Source of the DNA: Trichosphaerium sp. ATCC 40318
Taxonomy: Eukaryota > Discosea > Flabellinia > Trichosidae
Direction of reading: 5' to 3'
Length of the DNA stretch: 64,000 nucleotides
Assembly: GCA_038496445.1 (NCBI GenBank)
Contig: JALMLS010000420.1
Coordinates: 62,001-126,000, forward strand
The notes below the pieces were generated by a model. That model was not told the origin of the DNA. It did no database searches and saw only the letters and a program-made list of their open reading frames with translations. A program made the position numbers and the translations under genes. Below, piece by piece: positions 22,815-40,674 of the stretch. How positions within the stretch are numbered: position 1 is the first letter of the stretch; the number at the start of each line of letters is the position of its first letter.

Positions 22815-24669
22815 TTATTGTTTTTTCGCTAATAGGTCTTGACGCTTACGGAGTCTCTTGGCAATGGCAAAAGCCATATCAAGACTTTGCGTGTAATTCA
22901 AGCGCGGATCACATGATGTTTCGTATTTGTCGCTCAATTTCTGTACTTGATTGGAACCACCAAGGCATTCTGTTACGTCGTCACCTGTAAGTTCTAAATG
23001 AACGCCACCAAGGTGCGTCTTCATTTCTTCATGTACGCCAAATGTTTCGATAACTTCAACGAGCATGTCATTGTAATCTCTAGTTTTGTGACCTTGAGAT
23101 TTCTTTGTGTTACCGTGACATGGATCGCAACTCCATACAACCTACGATTGACACATGTTAGCACAAATAATTCATATTGTAAAAATAGTAAATGGTGAGG
23201 GCTTACTGGAACTCCTGAGGCAACAACCGCTTTGATAATAGGGGGTAATAGTTCTTTCACCTTCTTACAGCTAAGACAGTAGTGAGCACAGCAAGCAATT
23301 TTTATGTAAATGTTGAAAGCGGCTAGTAAGGTACCCAAGTCTTGTGATGAGTGTTAGTTTTCCTTCAATCTTATTTGGATTTAGAATCTTGATGAGTTTT
23401 GCTAGCGCTTCTGGGTCTGTCGAAGGGCCAACCTTGCATCCAATAGGGTTAGCGATTCTGCAACGAAAGGAGTTAATTATTAGATCTACCATAATTATGT
23501 TATTAATCGTTTGTAGTGTACCCTCTGAAATACTCAACGTGCGCATCATCAAGGTTGCGTGTACGATCACCAATCCACAAAAAGTGAGCGCCGAGGTTGT
23601 ACCTAATGTCCAGATATTGAGTGTTTGTTGAAAAAACAAGTAATGGCGCTCCGTACTCTACGTCTTTAACTTTTCTTGTTAGCGCCTCTTCGTAGTTCAA
23701 GAGTAATCCTTCGTGAGAAGTGAACAAATCGACGGTATTAACACCGGAAGGTGCTGGCGCAGCAACGGTTTGCAAAAAGTCTAGACCTTCTGTTACACGT
23801 GTTACAATCTGCTCATATTCTTCTCTATAATAAAGACAATCAGAATAAGGATCTTTTAGTATACTGGGACGCACTTCTTGCCATCCTTAGTGGTGACATT
23901 ATCAAGGCGCCATGAATCAGCGTGGTACAATCCAGCAACACCACTGGTCGCGAGAGAACGCAAGTAGTTCAAGGTAGCAGCAGAATGGAAGTATGCTTGC
24001 ACAAGACTAGACTAAGTGTCAGTCATTTTGTCACCGTAATAAAGTTGGTACCGATTTGGGTCTGGTTCTCTGTGCTCAGGTTCAAATCCGTTGACATTAT
24101 CGCCTGGTACGTATTAATACTTGGTGCACACATGGTAACGTCATTGTCGTGATTTTTGTGAGTTGTACCTTTGTAAGATGGTATTTCTTTTCCGTTTACT
24201 GTTTCCATTGGAGATGATCTAAAAGTATTTCAGCACGGTTTAATACTATGTGACGAGGAGAAAAGAGACATTTGCAGACCTTGGTTTCGCGAATTGTCCA
24301 GCAACTCTTCCCAAGCGACAAACTGGGATTCTAGATCCCCAAATGATAACCAAACTCATTTGTAGCATAATTTTAAACTTGCTAATTATTTTATCTTCCG
24401 TGCACTCTTGAAAGCGTTCTGCGCAGTCACCTCCCTACCAACGGGTTATAAAGCGAATATTAACGCGTAAGGCGTACTTGTAACAGGAACATTTCGCCTC
24501 TACAGCATTTTGCGAGTGACTTTGTTAAATTCTTGATCTCATAGCTATGTACCAAAGGTGGCAGTGCGCGAACTTGTTCTAGGCATTTTTCTAGCAATTC
24601 AGGTGACTTGTAAGTAGGTTGTTGTAGTATTGGCTTTTTTCTCCAGCTATCTTTTGCCCAGTCGCTCAT
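22815..24669 (-). CDS. 3-deoxy-D-arabino-heptulosonate 7-phosphate synthase, class II
   Basis: This enzyme condenses phosphoenolpyruvate and erythrose 4-phosphate in the first shikimate-pathway step. The start MSDWAKDSWRKKPILQQPTY is typical of class II (plant-type) enzymes. Further family marks are FLLQ|GGDCAERFQ, GRVAGQFAKPRS, VDLFTSHEGLLLNYEEALTR, FLWIGDRTRNLDDAHVEYFRG, NPIGCKVGPS and the C-terminal GGVHLELTGDDVTECLGG with SCDPRLNYTQSLDMAF. These include the metal-binding Cys, His, Glu and Asp motifs. About eight exons are present and the stop lies at 22815. No clear organelle-targeting peptide precedes the conserved start, which suggests a cytosolic enzyme, in keeping with its neighbour AROM. 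The start codons of the two genes are 209 bp apart. Confidence 0.95.
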
Positions 24670-24878
24670 TGTAGTTGAGGTGAATTCAAAATGATCAAAA
24701 AAGGACTTTGACACGTAAACTGTGAAAAAAACTGAGAAAGTCTCAATTCCACAAGCGTTGTGATTTTTATTTTCAAGTCATTTTTTGAAGGTGTCTGAGG
24801 TGTAGTGCGCATAGTCATTATTCAATTAACGCTTTACGTACAAATTTTTATACTGTGAACACTTTACGCTGTACGAAG
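24670..24878. promoter_or_regulatory. Shared divergent promoter region, DAHP synthase / AROM
   Basis: Only 209 bp separate the two start codons, which point away from each other. The tract is A+T-rich with T runs; no individual factor site can be named with confidence. The pairing itself suggests joint control of entry into and flow through the shikimate pathway. Confidence 0.55.
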
Positions 24879-30889
<6,011 letters not shown>

Positions 30890-30955
30890 ATGCAATCTCA
30901 TGAATAAAAATCTCTTTAGCTTGTTTTATCTATATTGTTTATTGCTATCATTTGT

Positions 30956-33335
30956 CTAAAGTACTGATTCTGAATCACGTGTATCGAGGGGAGGCATTGA
31001 GCTGTTATTTGTCTGCATGTGTTTGTGTACAGAATCTTCAATCATGTCATCTGTTTTTTTCCGCCGGTACCACCTTTGTAGTAGAAACAAATTGGTTAGG
31101 ATTGTTGGTGTTACGATTGGGTTACCTATAAACTATCCAGGCTATGATTACAGAAGTAACGACAATGATGACAATTACTACTATGGGTATGACATAGACC
31201 ATTAAAGATTGACTTTTGCAATTTGATTTATCAATATTCACAACAATCAAACTACCTGTATGTGTTGCTTGTGAGCTCGCCTTATAATTTTCACAGTTTC
31301 TCTAATGTATGACATTAAATCAAAATACATAAATCACGTGATACTACAAATTTTACAACCAGAAATAGCATTTCTTGTACCCTTGTGGTTCCACCTGTTA
31401 TTCCAATTGTATTATCAAACTACCCGATTTCTCAGTTTGGAATAAACAATAAGTTGATTTACCTCTCTACACGTATAATCAATTTTGGCTATTATTTCGC
31501 CATCCTCGTATGTACGACTGTTATTAAGAATGACATTAATACCTCCTGTGACGTTGAGGCATCCCTCTACAGTGAGATTACCTGAAATAGAAATATCTCC
31601 TAAAAACGTGTTAATTAGACGCAGGATATTGGGCCTAAAAGTGTAAAAACCTTGTCCAACTAAGTCTCCTTTGAAAATAACGTTTCCTTCAATATGTAGT
31701 AACTGATTTATGATAAAGTTGTTTTCTATCACCATAGTATCATTGTCGCATTTAACTGTTGTACAATCTACAAACGGCGTTACTTTGTCAACTTGTTAAA
31801 AAATAAGTGTCGGTTCGCACCTAATTTATCTGGTACCGCTAAATTGTATGCCAAGCTCGATTTCGAGTTAAACGGGGTCAAACTAAAATACAATTAACCG
31901 GATAGTTATCGGTACAAATTGACGAAAATTACCTAAACTCAAGACTTGCATCGCCTTCTGCTTTTTCAATAGATGGCACATCAAAACAAAAGCCAACTAA
32001 ATTGAAAATAAGTTTCTGAATTATTTCTTAGCACTAAACACTCTAACGCACGTGACCATCCTGATGGAGGAGTAACAACGTCAACAGTGATCTTTTGGCC
32101 CTGAAAAGAAACTGAACTAGTGTTTAAACTTGCTGATGAAGCTCGAGAGGGTAGATCACATGCTACGCATAGCTCAGTGTATAGGTGAATTGGAGGTGCA
32201 TAACTATCTTGGAACCCTAGCGTTAACCGTTAGCACAATATTTTGTGAATGATTGCGTTTTTTTTGTTTGTTTTACCTCTATCTTGGAAAGTAGCGCAAT
32301 TCACTGCTTCTGGGTTATCGTATTCAATAACCAGGTATGGCTTTCTATTAGCAGCAGCTTCACTTGATGCGATTTCGTAGCCTAGGCTCACAGAAATTGC
32401 TAAAAGGGACTATAAGTCGAATGAAAGTAAAGAATACAAACTTGCTTCCAGCTACAATAATCCAACCATTGTTCTCTAATACCTCGGGATTTGTCCATTT
32501 TCTAAGACTAGTTGTGACAGTCTCGTCTTTCCAACCTCTTCCAAGAAGAACAGAAGCCGCGATTGTTGCTACGTCATCTGATACATAGTATGCAGGCCGA
32601 ACTATTTTTGTTCAATAAGTACAACTAGCTAAGCTTGATGTGCATTTGTATAGCACTGTGCGTCAATTTTCATTCAAAACCCATACCACCTCCATTTGAC
32701 CCAAACGTCTCAAACGTTGTACTTTCGTTCCAGTGTACAAGAACTTCGTGTATTCTCCCTTCGTCCCCAGGTTCTTGATTAGTCTTGTAAAAATGAAGTT
32801 TGGCCGTGTATACTAAAGACCCATCCGGAATCGGTCCACCTACAGAGTATGGTTAAAACACGTATAGGACTATGCACTGGCTGTGTTAGTGTAATTTTCT
32901 GACAACCTTTAATAATAAAAATGGTGTTTAAGCCTTGTAGCGATTCAAACTTACCTTCTCTTGAGAATATCGCCCATTTTAGCAATACTGCGACATCTGA
33001 ACCATCCCATTCAATTTCGTCAGAATCACCAAAAAAAAGTCCTCTCTCAAGTTGTGTATCGATGTTTCCTTCATACGTTCCGTTGTTTACGAGTCTCAGT
33101 GTCTCGAACGCTAGCAGTAATAAGACTTAAATTACAGTTTGTTCGCTTTGAAAGCAGAATTTCCACCTATAGGAAGTCCCATCAAAGCTAGGACTACCCA
33201 CGTGTTCAATTTGGAGTTTTTTAACAAGAGTTCGTTCTAGCGCAACGTACCACAGCACCCCATCGCAATTAGTGTTATAAAACATACGAAATCGCGGACG
33301 ACATTACGGGAGAGATGCGGACTGTTAGAGATCAT
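30956..33335 (-). CDS. Type I membrane protein with DNRLRE-like ectodomain
   Basis: The start MISNSPHLSRNVVRDFVCFI (ATG at 33335) runs into a hydrophobic LIAMGCCVLALMGLPIA, a likely signal peptide. The ectodomain follows: FETLRLVNNGTYEG, LVYTAKLHFYKTNQEPGDEG, IHEVLVHWNESTTFETFGS, WTNPEVLENNGWIIVAGS, KPYLVIEYDNPEA. This order (subunit lines, WNES, NNGW, final LxIEY) matches the DNRLRE/CBM96-type beta-sandwich found in many extracellular proteins. A second extracellular region contains many N-x-S/T sites and ISGNLTVEGCLNVTGGINV. One membrane helix (VYVIPIVVIVIIVVTSVII, near 31,150-31,200) and a short tail ending DTRDSESVL close the protein. It is probably a cell-surface or vacuolar glycoprotein; the ligand is unknown. 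Exon joins at 31,250-32,100 are uncertain. Confidence 0.62.
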
Positions 33336-33755
33336 AAAGCTGCTTTTTGTTAAAGAGTAGCAAAGCAACCGATTCAGAAAAGAAATAACTAACAGTTCAA
33401 CCAATTTATTGTCACTGTCCCCGTGGATTCAACGAGTTATCACGTGCTGCAAGTTAAGTCGGTTTTCCGCAGTTTTGTTATCGCAGGCCGCCCGGCAGAA
33501 TCTGGTTCAAGTATTTATAGACGAGTTGTTCACTGCACTATGAGATAACCTTTCCCTAAACATACGATACTCTCGGAGCTATCAAAGAAGTGAAAGAGCT
33601 GAGAATACTCATAGAACAGCCCCAAAACTTTATTGCCTCACCCTTGAAATACAGAATTTAGTTGGTGTTGTGTTGGCTTAGTCCGCTTAAGTTATCCTTT
33701 GCAAAAAGTTTTTTTCAGTTTTTTTTTAGTACTCAAAAACCATATAAATTCCTGC
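33336..33755. other. Divergent intergenic region
   Basis: This 420-bp region lies between two genes that start in opposite directions. It contains a CACGTG palindrome at 33441-33446 and a T-rich tract just before the plus-strand start. No coding frame or RNA gene is evident. Confidence 0.5.
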
Positions 33756-36126
33756 ATGAGTGACGACGAGCCGCGAATATCCCAACGATTTACACTGGAT
33801 GAATTTGATGACTTGCTTTCCGATCTTGAAGGCAACATTAAAGACGTACGAACCAATTCATTCTATCCAGACGCGTATTAAACCAATACTAGATAGACGA
33901 AAGCCAGGAAAGCGACGGTATGTAAAAATCACATGTACAAAGAGAAACTGCATGGGTCGCCCAAAAAAGATCTATTCAAAGCTTTGTAACAACCCTGTTT
34001 TTAAAATTAATATCGTTTGGGTTGTCTGTTTCAAACGCGCTAGAAAAACCGTTTACTGCAAACACGGCTTTTTTGGACAATGTTAGAGGCGATTTATAAA
34101 GTAACACGTGATTTTTAGACTTTGACAACGACGCGCTCGATGATTTAGACGCTCTCGTTGAGGATTTAGCTGTTGATGATACACCAGTCGACTATGACGC
34201 GCGCGATAGTGCTAGCGACCTTGACGCCGTGCTAAAAAACCTTGATGACTTATCACAGCACCCAGGATCGAGCTCATCTTCAGTACGGGCTTTTCCTACC
34301 CATTTGAGCTTTTTTTGTTTTGTACTGCAAACCTTATTTAATTTAATTTCTATTTCTAGTCTAGTGACAATGAGGATGACTTTAATGATAAACGTGACTT
34401 TACCACACCTTCTCCTCCACCAACATCCCGGTTGAGTGAGCACAGGCGCATGTTTTTTTTGAAATTAATTAATATGAATTCGGTTGCATGACATTTTGCC
34501 TAGGGTTTTCAGATGGTTCCAAATCATCCAAGTCATCCAAATCATCCAAGTCATCTTCTTCGTCTGCAGGCTCTTTTGGCCAAAGCCAAATGAGAGCACC
34601 ATCTCCTCCACCTAGAAGAGATTCTCCTCCTCCACGGCCAATATCTCCTTCCCCAGCCGCTGTCTCCCCACCTGCGCCTCAACGCGCAAGGGTCGTAGAG
34701 CCAAGATATAGTCAGCCTGTATCACCAAGGGTCCGTTGCTACTGTTACATTTAATATTTAATTAACACATTTTGACAGCCTCGTCATGTACCTTCTCCAG
34801 GAGTTGTGCACTACAGACTAAGAGGCCCACGTGAAGTTTCTGTAGGAAATGGTGCTACGTACACTATAGAATCTGAAAATGATCAAAAGGCTCCTGTAAA
34901 CGTGGAGGAGCACAGGATGAGAGGCGAAGCATCTGGTTCAGGTAAACCACAAAAATCGTCTTTTTCTCTGAAACTATGTTAACCCCTGTCGTAGAAAATT
35001 TGAATGCAGTCATCCAAAGCGCTGGTCACGGAAAGACAAGTGTAACTTTCTACCCTACGCGTTCAGGCTCTTTGAGAATCACCATATACGTTGATAACAA
35101 GAGCATGTTTCAAAATGTTCTAGATGTTAGAGGTTTGTCAATTTATTATTTGGATATAGTATTATTCACTACGACTTTAGGTGCTGATGGAAGAGGTGGT
35201 AGTTCGTCAAGCGAGCAATACACTTTCGAGTGTCAAGGAGGAGGTATAGTCATATAAGAAAGAGTGTTATTAAATCTGTATAAGGCGTCCGAGGTGGTAA
35301 AATAGGCCAGCAAGCGTCGTTCAACATGGATGTCAAAAATCAAAACGGACAAATGGCTGTACGTCCCTTTCACTGATTCTTACTGTGTCCTTTAACTATA
35401 AATCACAGCGCCTTGATACCAATGATATTAGTGTGCGACTCACTGGTCCTTCTACTATAAACGCTACCATTTCTGACCGTGGCGGTAAACACGTCCTTTT
35501 CCTACTTTTTGTGTTCTTATCCTTCACGCAAGGTGGCAGATACGAGGTTGCTTATATCCCTCAAGTGCATGGCTCATACCAAATGCATATTGAGTGGCAA
35601 GGACAAGCAGTATTCGCTCAACCAGCCATTGTCAATATATCGGAAGGCACACAAATTACATGTCTTGATAAGAACTAACACATTGAAGGTGCTGATGCTC
35701 GCAATTGCGCTGTAATGAACTTTCCAAGCCATGCATCTGTTAATCAAAAGACTTCCTTCAGAATTCAGTGAGTCCTCCTTTTTGCTTCTTAGTCATTCTC
35801 ACTTTTATCCTTTAGGGCGAGGGGAAGAAGCGGTGCAAATCTCAACTTTGGTGGAGATGCCTTCAATGTCAGTGTTTCTGGTCCACAATCACCACGTGGT
35901 TTAGTAATGCGAGATATGGTGCGTACATTAAACAAAAGGGGTAATGTAATCTGACAAACAAAAAGGGAAACGGATCGTACGATGTGGAATTTACCATTCC
36001 TGGATCTGGCACATACTCCTTCACCATCACCCTCAACGGCCAGCACATATCGGTACGCACAACTTTTGGTCTCTTTTTCATACCAACCTTTTATTGAAGG
36101 GAAGCCCAATGGACCTCAGAGCGTGA
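33756..36126 (+). CDS. LD-motif / Ser-Pro-rich / filamin-repeat protein
   Basis: The start is MSDDEPRISQRFTLDEFDDL. The N-terminal third is acidic and contains helical motifs like the LD motifs of paxillin: TLDEFDDLLSDLEG, ALDDLDALVEDLAV, AVLKNLDDLSQH. It is followed by SSSS and SKSSKSSKSSKSS tracts and a Pro-rich stretch (SPPPRRDSPPPRPISPSP). From about 34,980 the protein reads as filamin/ABP280-type immunoglobulin repeats: VIQSAGHGKTSVTFYPT with GQQASFNMDVKNQNG, VRLTGPSTINATI, GRYEVAYIPQVHGSYQMHI, then NQKTSFRIQARGRSGANL, FNVSVSGPQSPRG and GSYDVEFTIPGSGTYSFTITL. The end, HIS|GSPMDLRA with TGA at 36124-36126, fits the usual I..GSP close of a filamin repeat. No actin-binding CH domain is present. 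A scaffold or cytoskeletal adaptor is inferred. Confidence 0.75.
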
Positions 36127-36224
36127 AGATGCAAACACGTGTGCATTTAATAAGATTAATAAAAAAAAAAGTTGGTAGTCTTCCTTTTGGTGGTTTTTTT
36201 GTTGTACAAAACTGGATTTTCTTT

Positions 36225-39200
36225 TTATTCTACATACAAGGCATCCCCTGATATTGATAGAAGGGTATAACCTTGATCTTTACTTGTGCTCTCACGAAGC
36301 ATGAATGAGTCAACGCGATAGTTCAATAGGGCATTGCCACCCATGTTGGCTGTGTGCGCTTTCGCGATTGCATTGGCTTCTTTAATAAACTTGTGCGTGA
36401 AAGCCTGCATACCACCTTCTCTCCTAATAGCAAAGCTTTCCTTGACAAGATGGACATTAACTCGTCCAATGTTCCTCCGACCTAATTTCCCAGGTACAAA
36501 TGGCATCGGCGTTATCACAACACTTTCTCTTTTCACTGATCGCTTCGTTTTCTTGGTGACAGTACGTTCTCCGCTTTCATCCATATCAAATAATAGCTCC
36601 TCTGCCGAGGGTATGGAGTCATGCAGACTATCTGCACTCTTTCCTTGCGTCGTTTGAACTCTTGAACATTGTGAGTAAGTCAAAACACAAAAACCTTTGT
36701 ATTGTACCTTGCTGGCGCTAGATTGGCTTCTATTTTGATAGGATCACTTCGCCTTGACTACATAAACCGTAAGAGAAACTAGTGATTTTAAAGATCTTGT
36801 ACCTTCATGGGTATGAAGTCATCCTTTTCTTTTTCTGACTTTGTGGTTTTCTTTGATTTCTTTTTTTTTGGAGTAGATGATACACCATTGTCTGATTTTT
36901 TACTTGATGGAGAGTTGCTTTGGACCTTAAGCTGTTCAACTATTTGTGCGCTGACAGATACGATCAAAGAGTCATCTGTCACGCTTGATAAAGATAATGA
37001 GAACTTTGTGAGTACTCTACTGACACCTGGCTTCACACACTAGCTCAAATACATTAGTGTGGCTGGTCAATAGATGACAATCTTTCTAACTTGCCTTAAC
37101 GTCAGCGTTCTGTAGAATAGCGTTTATCAGTATTGTCAATGGAGGTTGTGTTGCCTTCTCCTGCTTTTTAGGAGAGTAATCCGCAACAACAAAGTATGAT
37201 AATGCTTGTTGAAGCTGACACTTTGAAGGAGAGGATCCTGGAAAAATAGGTGTGCTCACTTGAGGCAACAAGAACTTGTGTACTTTTAATTGGGTTATAG
37301 CGTCTCCCAACAGGTACTCATCAACATCATCAACCTAAATAGGGCATTAAGGTACATATCACAAGGTATCGCGGTCATCACCTGTAGTATGTATTGCCCT
37401 TCAGTGGCTTCTGCTTCAAAGGATGTGTCTAGTTTTGGAGAGTGGCTAACTGATAGTTCGGCGCTGCTGGAGCTCTTTTTTTGCAGCGTGGTTGCTTTGG
37501 CTGGTTGTGTTATTTTTTCAGGCCTTCCATGAGCCAACCTAGTCTTAGGATAGAAGTGCACCGGTGATTTTGAGATACGAAGAACCTGAGAGTAAAATAA
37601 GCCTTGGGTGACAGCTTTACACTGATAAAGTACGTTTTTGTTGTATAGAGCAGTCATAGGCTTCTCTAACTTTGATGCTGGTGGGAGCAGAGGCGCGTTG
37701 GGACCAGACAAGGTTGTATTCTCCTAAATGAATGCGTTAACATTTGTAAGAGATGGTGACTCACCAGGTACAAACCAGTGCCATACACTGCACCAACCAA
37801 TACATTGTCCATAATGGCAATCTGCATGTCAATGCCTACTACTGCATTGTAGCCGTTCATACGAATTTTCAAGTCAAGAGATCGCATCAAATCATATATC
37901 AGAAATGGAAGCAACTAACAAACGTAGGCATGTTAGGACATGGCTGAAAATAATAATGATTCGACCTCACCTCAGACACAGCTCTAGCAGTGGATTCAGC
38001 ACTCTTTGCTTTTCGCTTATCCCTCGTTGCAGTAGCGTGTATTAACTTTCCAGGACCACGCATGCATGTCTAAATAGTACAATATTAGTCCGTCACCAAG
38101 TCGGGAACAAAGCATACTCCTGGTGGAGGGTCAATAGTTGCCAACACGAGCTCCGACTTTTGGTTCTTGCTGCCCCATTGTATGTTACTTGTAGGGCTAC
38201 TTGGCTGCTCTTCATCGAGTAAAGGTGGCCTACACTCAATGGCAGTACCCATAGCACTGCAAATGCAAACATCTTCACGCAATGTTGTAGTTTCAGTGTA
38301 TCCCGCAATGACATTGCAGCCCTAATCTTTTTGTTAACAAAGCAAAAAATACGAGATTTTACGTACAAGCGCCTTGGCATGTCCACTCATTTCATTACGT
38401 AGTTCTGACCACCATCCATCTCGAACACCAGTTTGCTTCTTCTCGCCATGCAGGTCAGGTATGATTTTTACTGAACGCGCCATAACTAAACCAGCAACAC
38501 GTGTTTTGTACCTAGACAATAAACAATGAATAAAACTATAAACACGTGTTTCGCGTCTTCGTACGAAGCAGGAAATGGTAATGTTTCCAATGTAAGAAAT
38601 GTTATATCAGCCATCGACAACATTGCCAATACCTCATTCTTTCGAATCTCTTCTGGGTGTACAGGAGTGCTATCGATAGGAGACGCTTGTAAGGAGTTTT
38701 TGGCTGATGTTGGATCAGTGTCAGACTGTGTATCTGGTTCAGACCGACGCTACAACAGCGTCAACAATAGATATATACAAGTAGCAACTATACCCTCAAA
38801 GTACAAGCTGTGCCATAAGCACGTGCCACTAAAGCATTTCCTTCAAAATCGAGGTGTTGTCGATACCCCAATACGACGTTACCGCCCATTTCCTTCACCT
38901 TGGAACCAATTTGGCGACGCAACTTACCAGTCACTTTCCACAGCGTGTATTGACGCGCTTCATTTGAAGACCTAAACAAAAATTTGAGTCCAAACTTCTT
39001 CACTCCACAAAAATGGTATTTACCTTGATGTTCTAACATTGTTTTTCCAATGGTATTCAGGATCCTCATCGACAATTAACTCTTCGGTGAAACCTTGTAC
39101 ATCCTGTATAACGAACCATTCAGGCGGTACACCAGCTAATCAGGGTTGTAAGAACAAGACGAGGCATAGGGTGAGATTACATGTATAAAATGTAACAGGC

Positions 39201-39874
39201 CCAATTTCAGCGACAGACGTGCTGAATGACAGAGCACCAAAAGATGCGATAAACACTGTAAGCTCCAATTCACCACGTATACCACGGATAGTATCATAAA
39301 TAGGAAACCAGCTATACTCAATGGGTTAGTTAGGCGCTTTGAGCATCATTGACACTTGACACATGTCTTCATCAAAAAAAAGTACCCATGAACCTGCAAT
39401 GGCGTTAGTTTAGCGTATAATGTAAGAACATACCTTGTGCTCGGCTGAAATCAGCAAATTATTCATGTCTATGTAAACAACGCCGATTATATCATCAGAA
39501 GAGATACGGTCGTGATCCCATACGCTTCATAAGACTATTAGGCCATAGTTTTTTGGTTTTGGCATAAAAACACAACGTACCGAAATTCAAGTGGATGCTT
39601 CATAAGCGCTGCATCGTTAGGAATTTCTATACGATATTGGAAGTCCCAGGTTGGATTTAACGTCTTGTGGCGAATGTCGGTTTTTTCGTTATACAACGAT
39701 GAACACTTCAACTTGGACGCGTCAGATACCCAGATGAGTGATTTTGATGCGAAAAAAATGCCAAAATGTTTTTTGAATGCTCACCTCCACGTAGGCATCA
39801 CTAGAATTAGTGACAGAGTCCATTACAGGTAAGTTTCTGGCTCCATGAATTATGCCCTTTATAATACTGGGCAT
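36225..39874 (-). CDS. C2CD5-like protein (C2 domain plus repeated YbjQ-like domains)
   Basis: The start MPSIIKGIIHGARNLPVMDS followed by NSSDAYVE is a C2 domain of the C2CD5/CDP138 type. Further in come ecto-like repeated modules, each with the mark GxNAVxxY: KVKEMGGNVVLGYRQHLDFEG, SGHAKALVRK with CNVI-type follow-on, and the terminal HTANMGGNALLNYRVDSFML. The last exon (36,225-36,683) carries EGGMQAFTHKFIKEANAIAKAH and SISGDALYVE, closely parallel to the C-terminal region of animal C2CD5, a calcium- and membrane-binding protein that acts in vesicle fusion and transporter delivery to the surface. A low-complexity insert (KKKKSKKTTKSEKEKDD) lies near 36,830. There are many short exons. The stop is 99 bp from the end of the filamin gene, tail to tail. 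Confidence 0.82.
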
Positions 39875-40046
39875 TGTTGATATTATCTACATATACACTG
39901 CTACAGGTGGCTTCTCTCAATAGATGAATAAATGAAAAAGAAAGGTGAAGAATTAATTGCTTTTTGATCATTTTTTTTTACATTTTTTTCGACGGTCAAA
40001 TGACACGCCTCATTTATCGTTCATTTTAGGTTGACACGACCTATGA

Positions 40047-40550
40047 TCATCTCTTTCTACGCTTAGTTTGTTTACGTTTAATTTCAGGAGTAGAGTCGTC
40101 TGCTGGTAGCCAGTTCAAGCCGTTTTGAGCGAAGTGAGTCCAAGCTGGTGTACAGACCTAAAACGAGTCAGATAACCGAAAGAAATTTTAAACTATTCGC
40201 TCTTGCGCGTACCAATAAGGAAATGATCATTCCAGCGAGTACTGTTGGTAAAATAATTATTAATATTTAATTTTTCACAAAGAAATGTTGCAAACGCACC
40301 AATGTACATGGTGACTTGAAAATCTTGTTGCATGTAGCCTACAGCTCCACCAATAATCTTTAAACAACTGATCAGAACCAAAAACGACATAAAACTTGTT
40401 TATTGTACCCCAGCCACGCATAAAATAACTTGGAAGTATCGCTCAGCTGTTTGCTGGCCAACATGGTCCTACGCGTACGTTTTTCTTTACAATCACTACT
40501 TTTTAACGTACCATAAAGAAATTACGCTCAAACAAACCACAAACGGCCAT
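40047..40550 (-). CDS. SPCS1: Signal peptidase complex subunit 1 (SPC12 family)
   Basis: The first exon MAVCGLFERNFFM joins DHVGQQTAERYFQVILCVAG, the standard opening of SPC12 (G-Q-x-x-A-E-x-x-x-Q). This is followed by a first membrane helix and AVGYMQQDFQVTMYIGAFA, the short lumenal turn and start of the second helix. The last exon WTHFAQNGLNWLPADDS matches the conserved HPLxWLP element and ends in a basic tail (KRKQTKRRKR), the usual cytosolic end. The protein is about 110 residues with two membrane spans in the ER. It supports the signal peptidase that cleaves ER signal peptides. Four exons with short introns; the stop is TGA at 40047. Confidence 0.83.
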
Positions 40551-40674
40551 GTTTAAAATGTCGAGTCACTACTTGGGTTTTCACACTTAACAGTTTAAGC
40601 GACGAGTAAAGGAACAGAAATCTTGGACGATATTTTAGAAGCGATTTTTATTAAGGTATCAGTACAACGACGAT

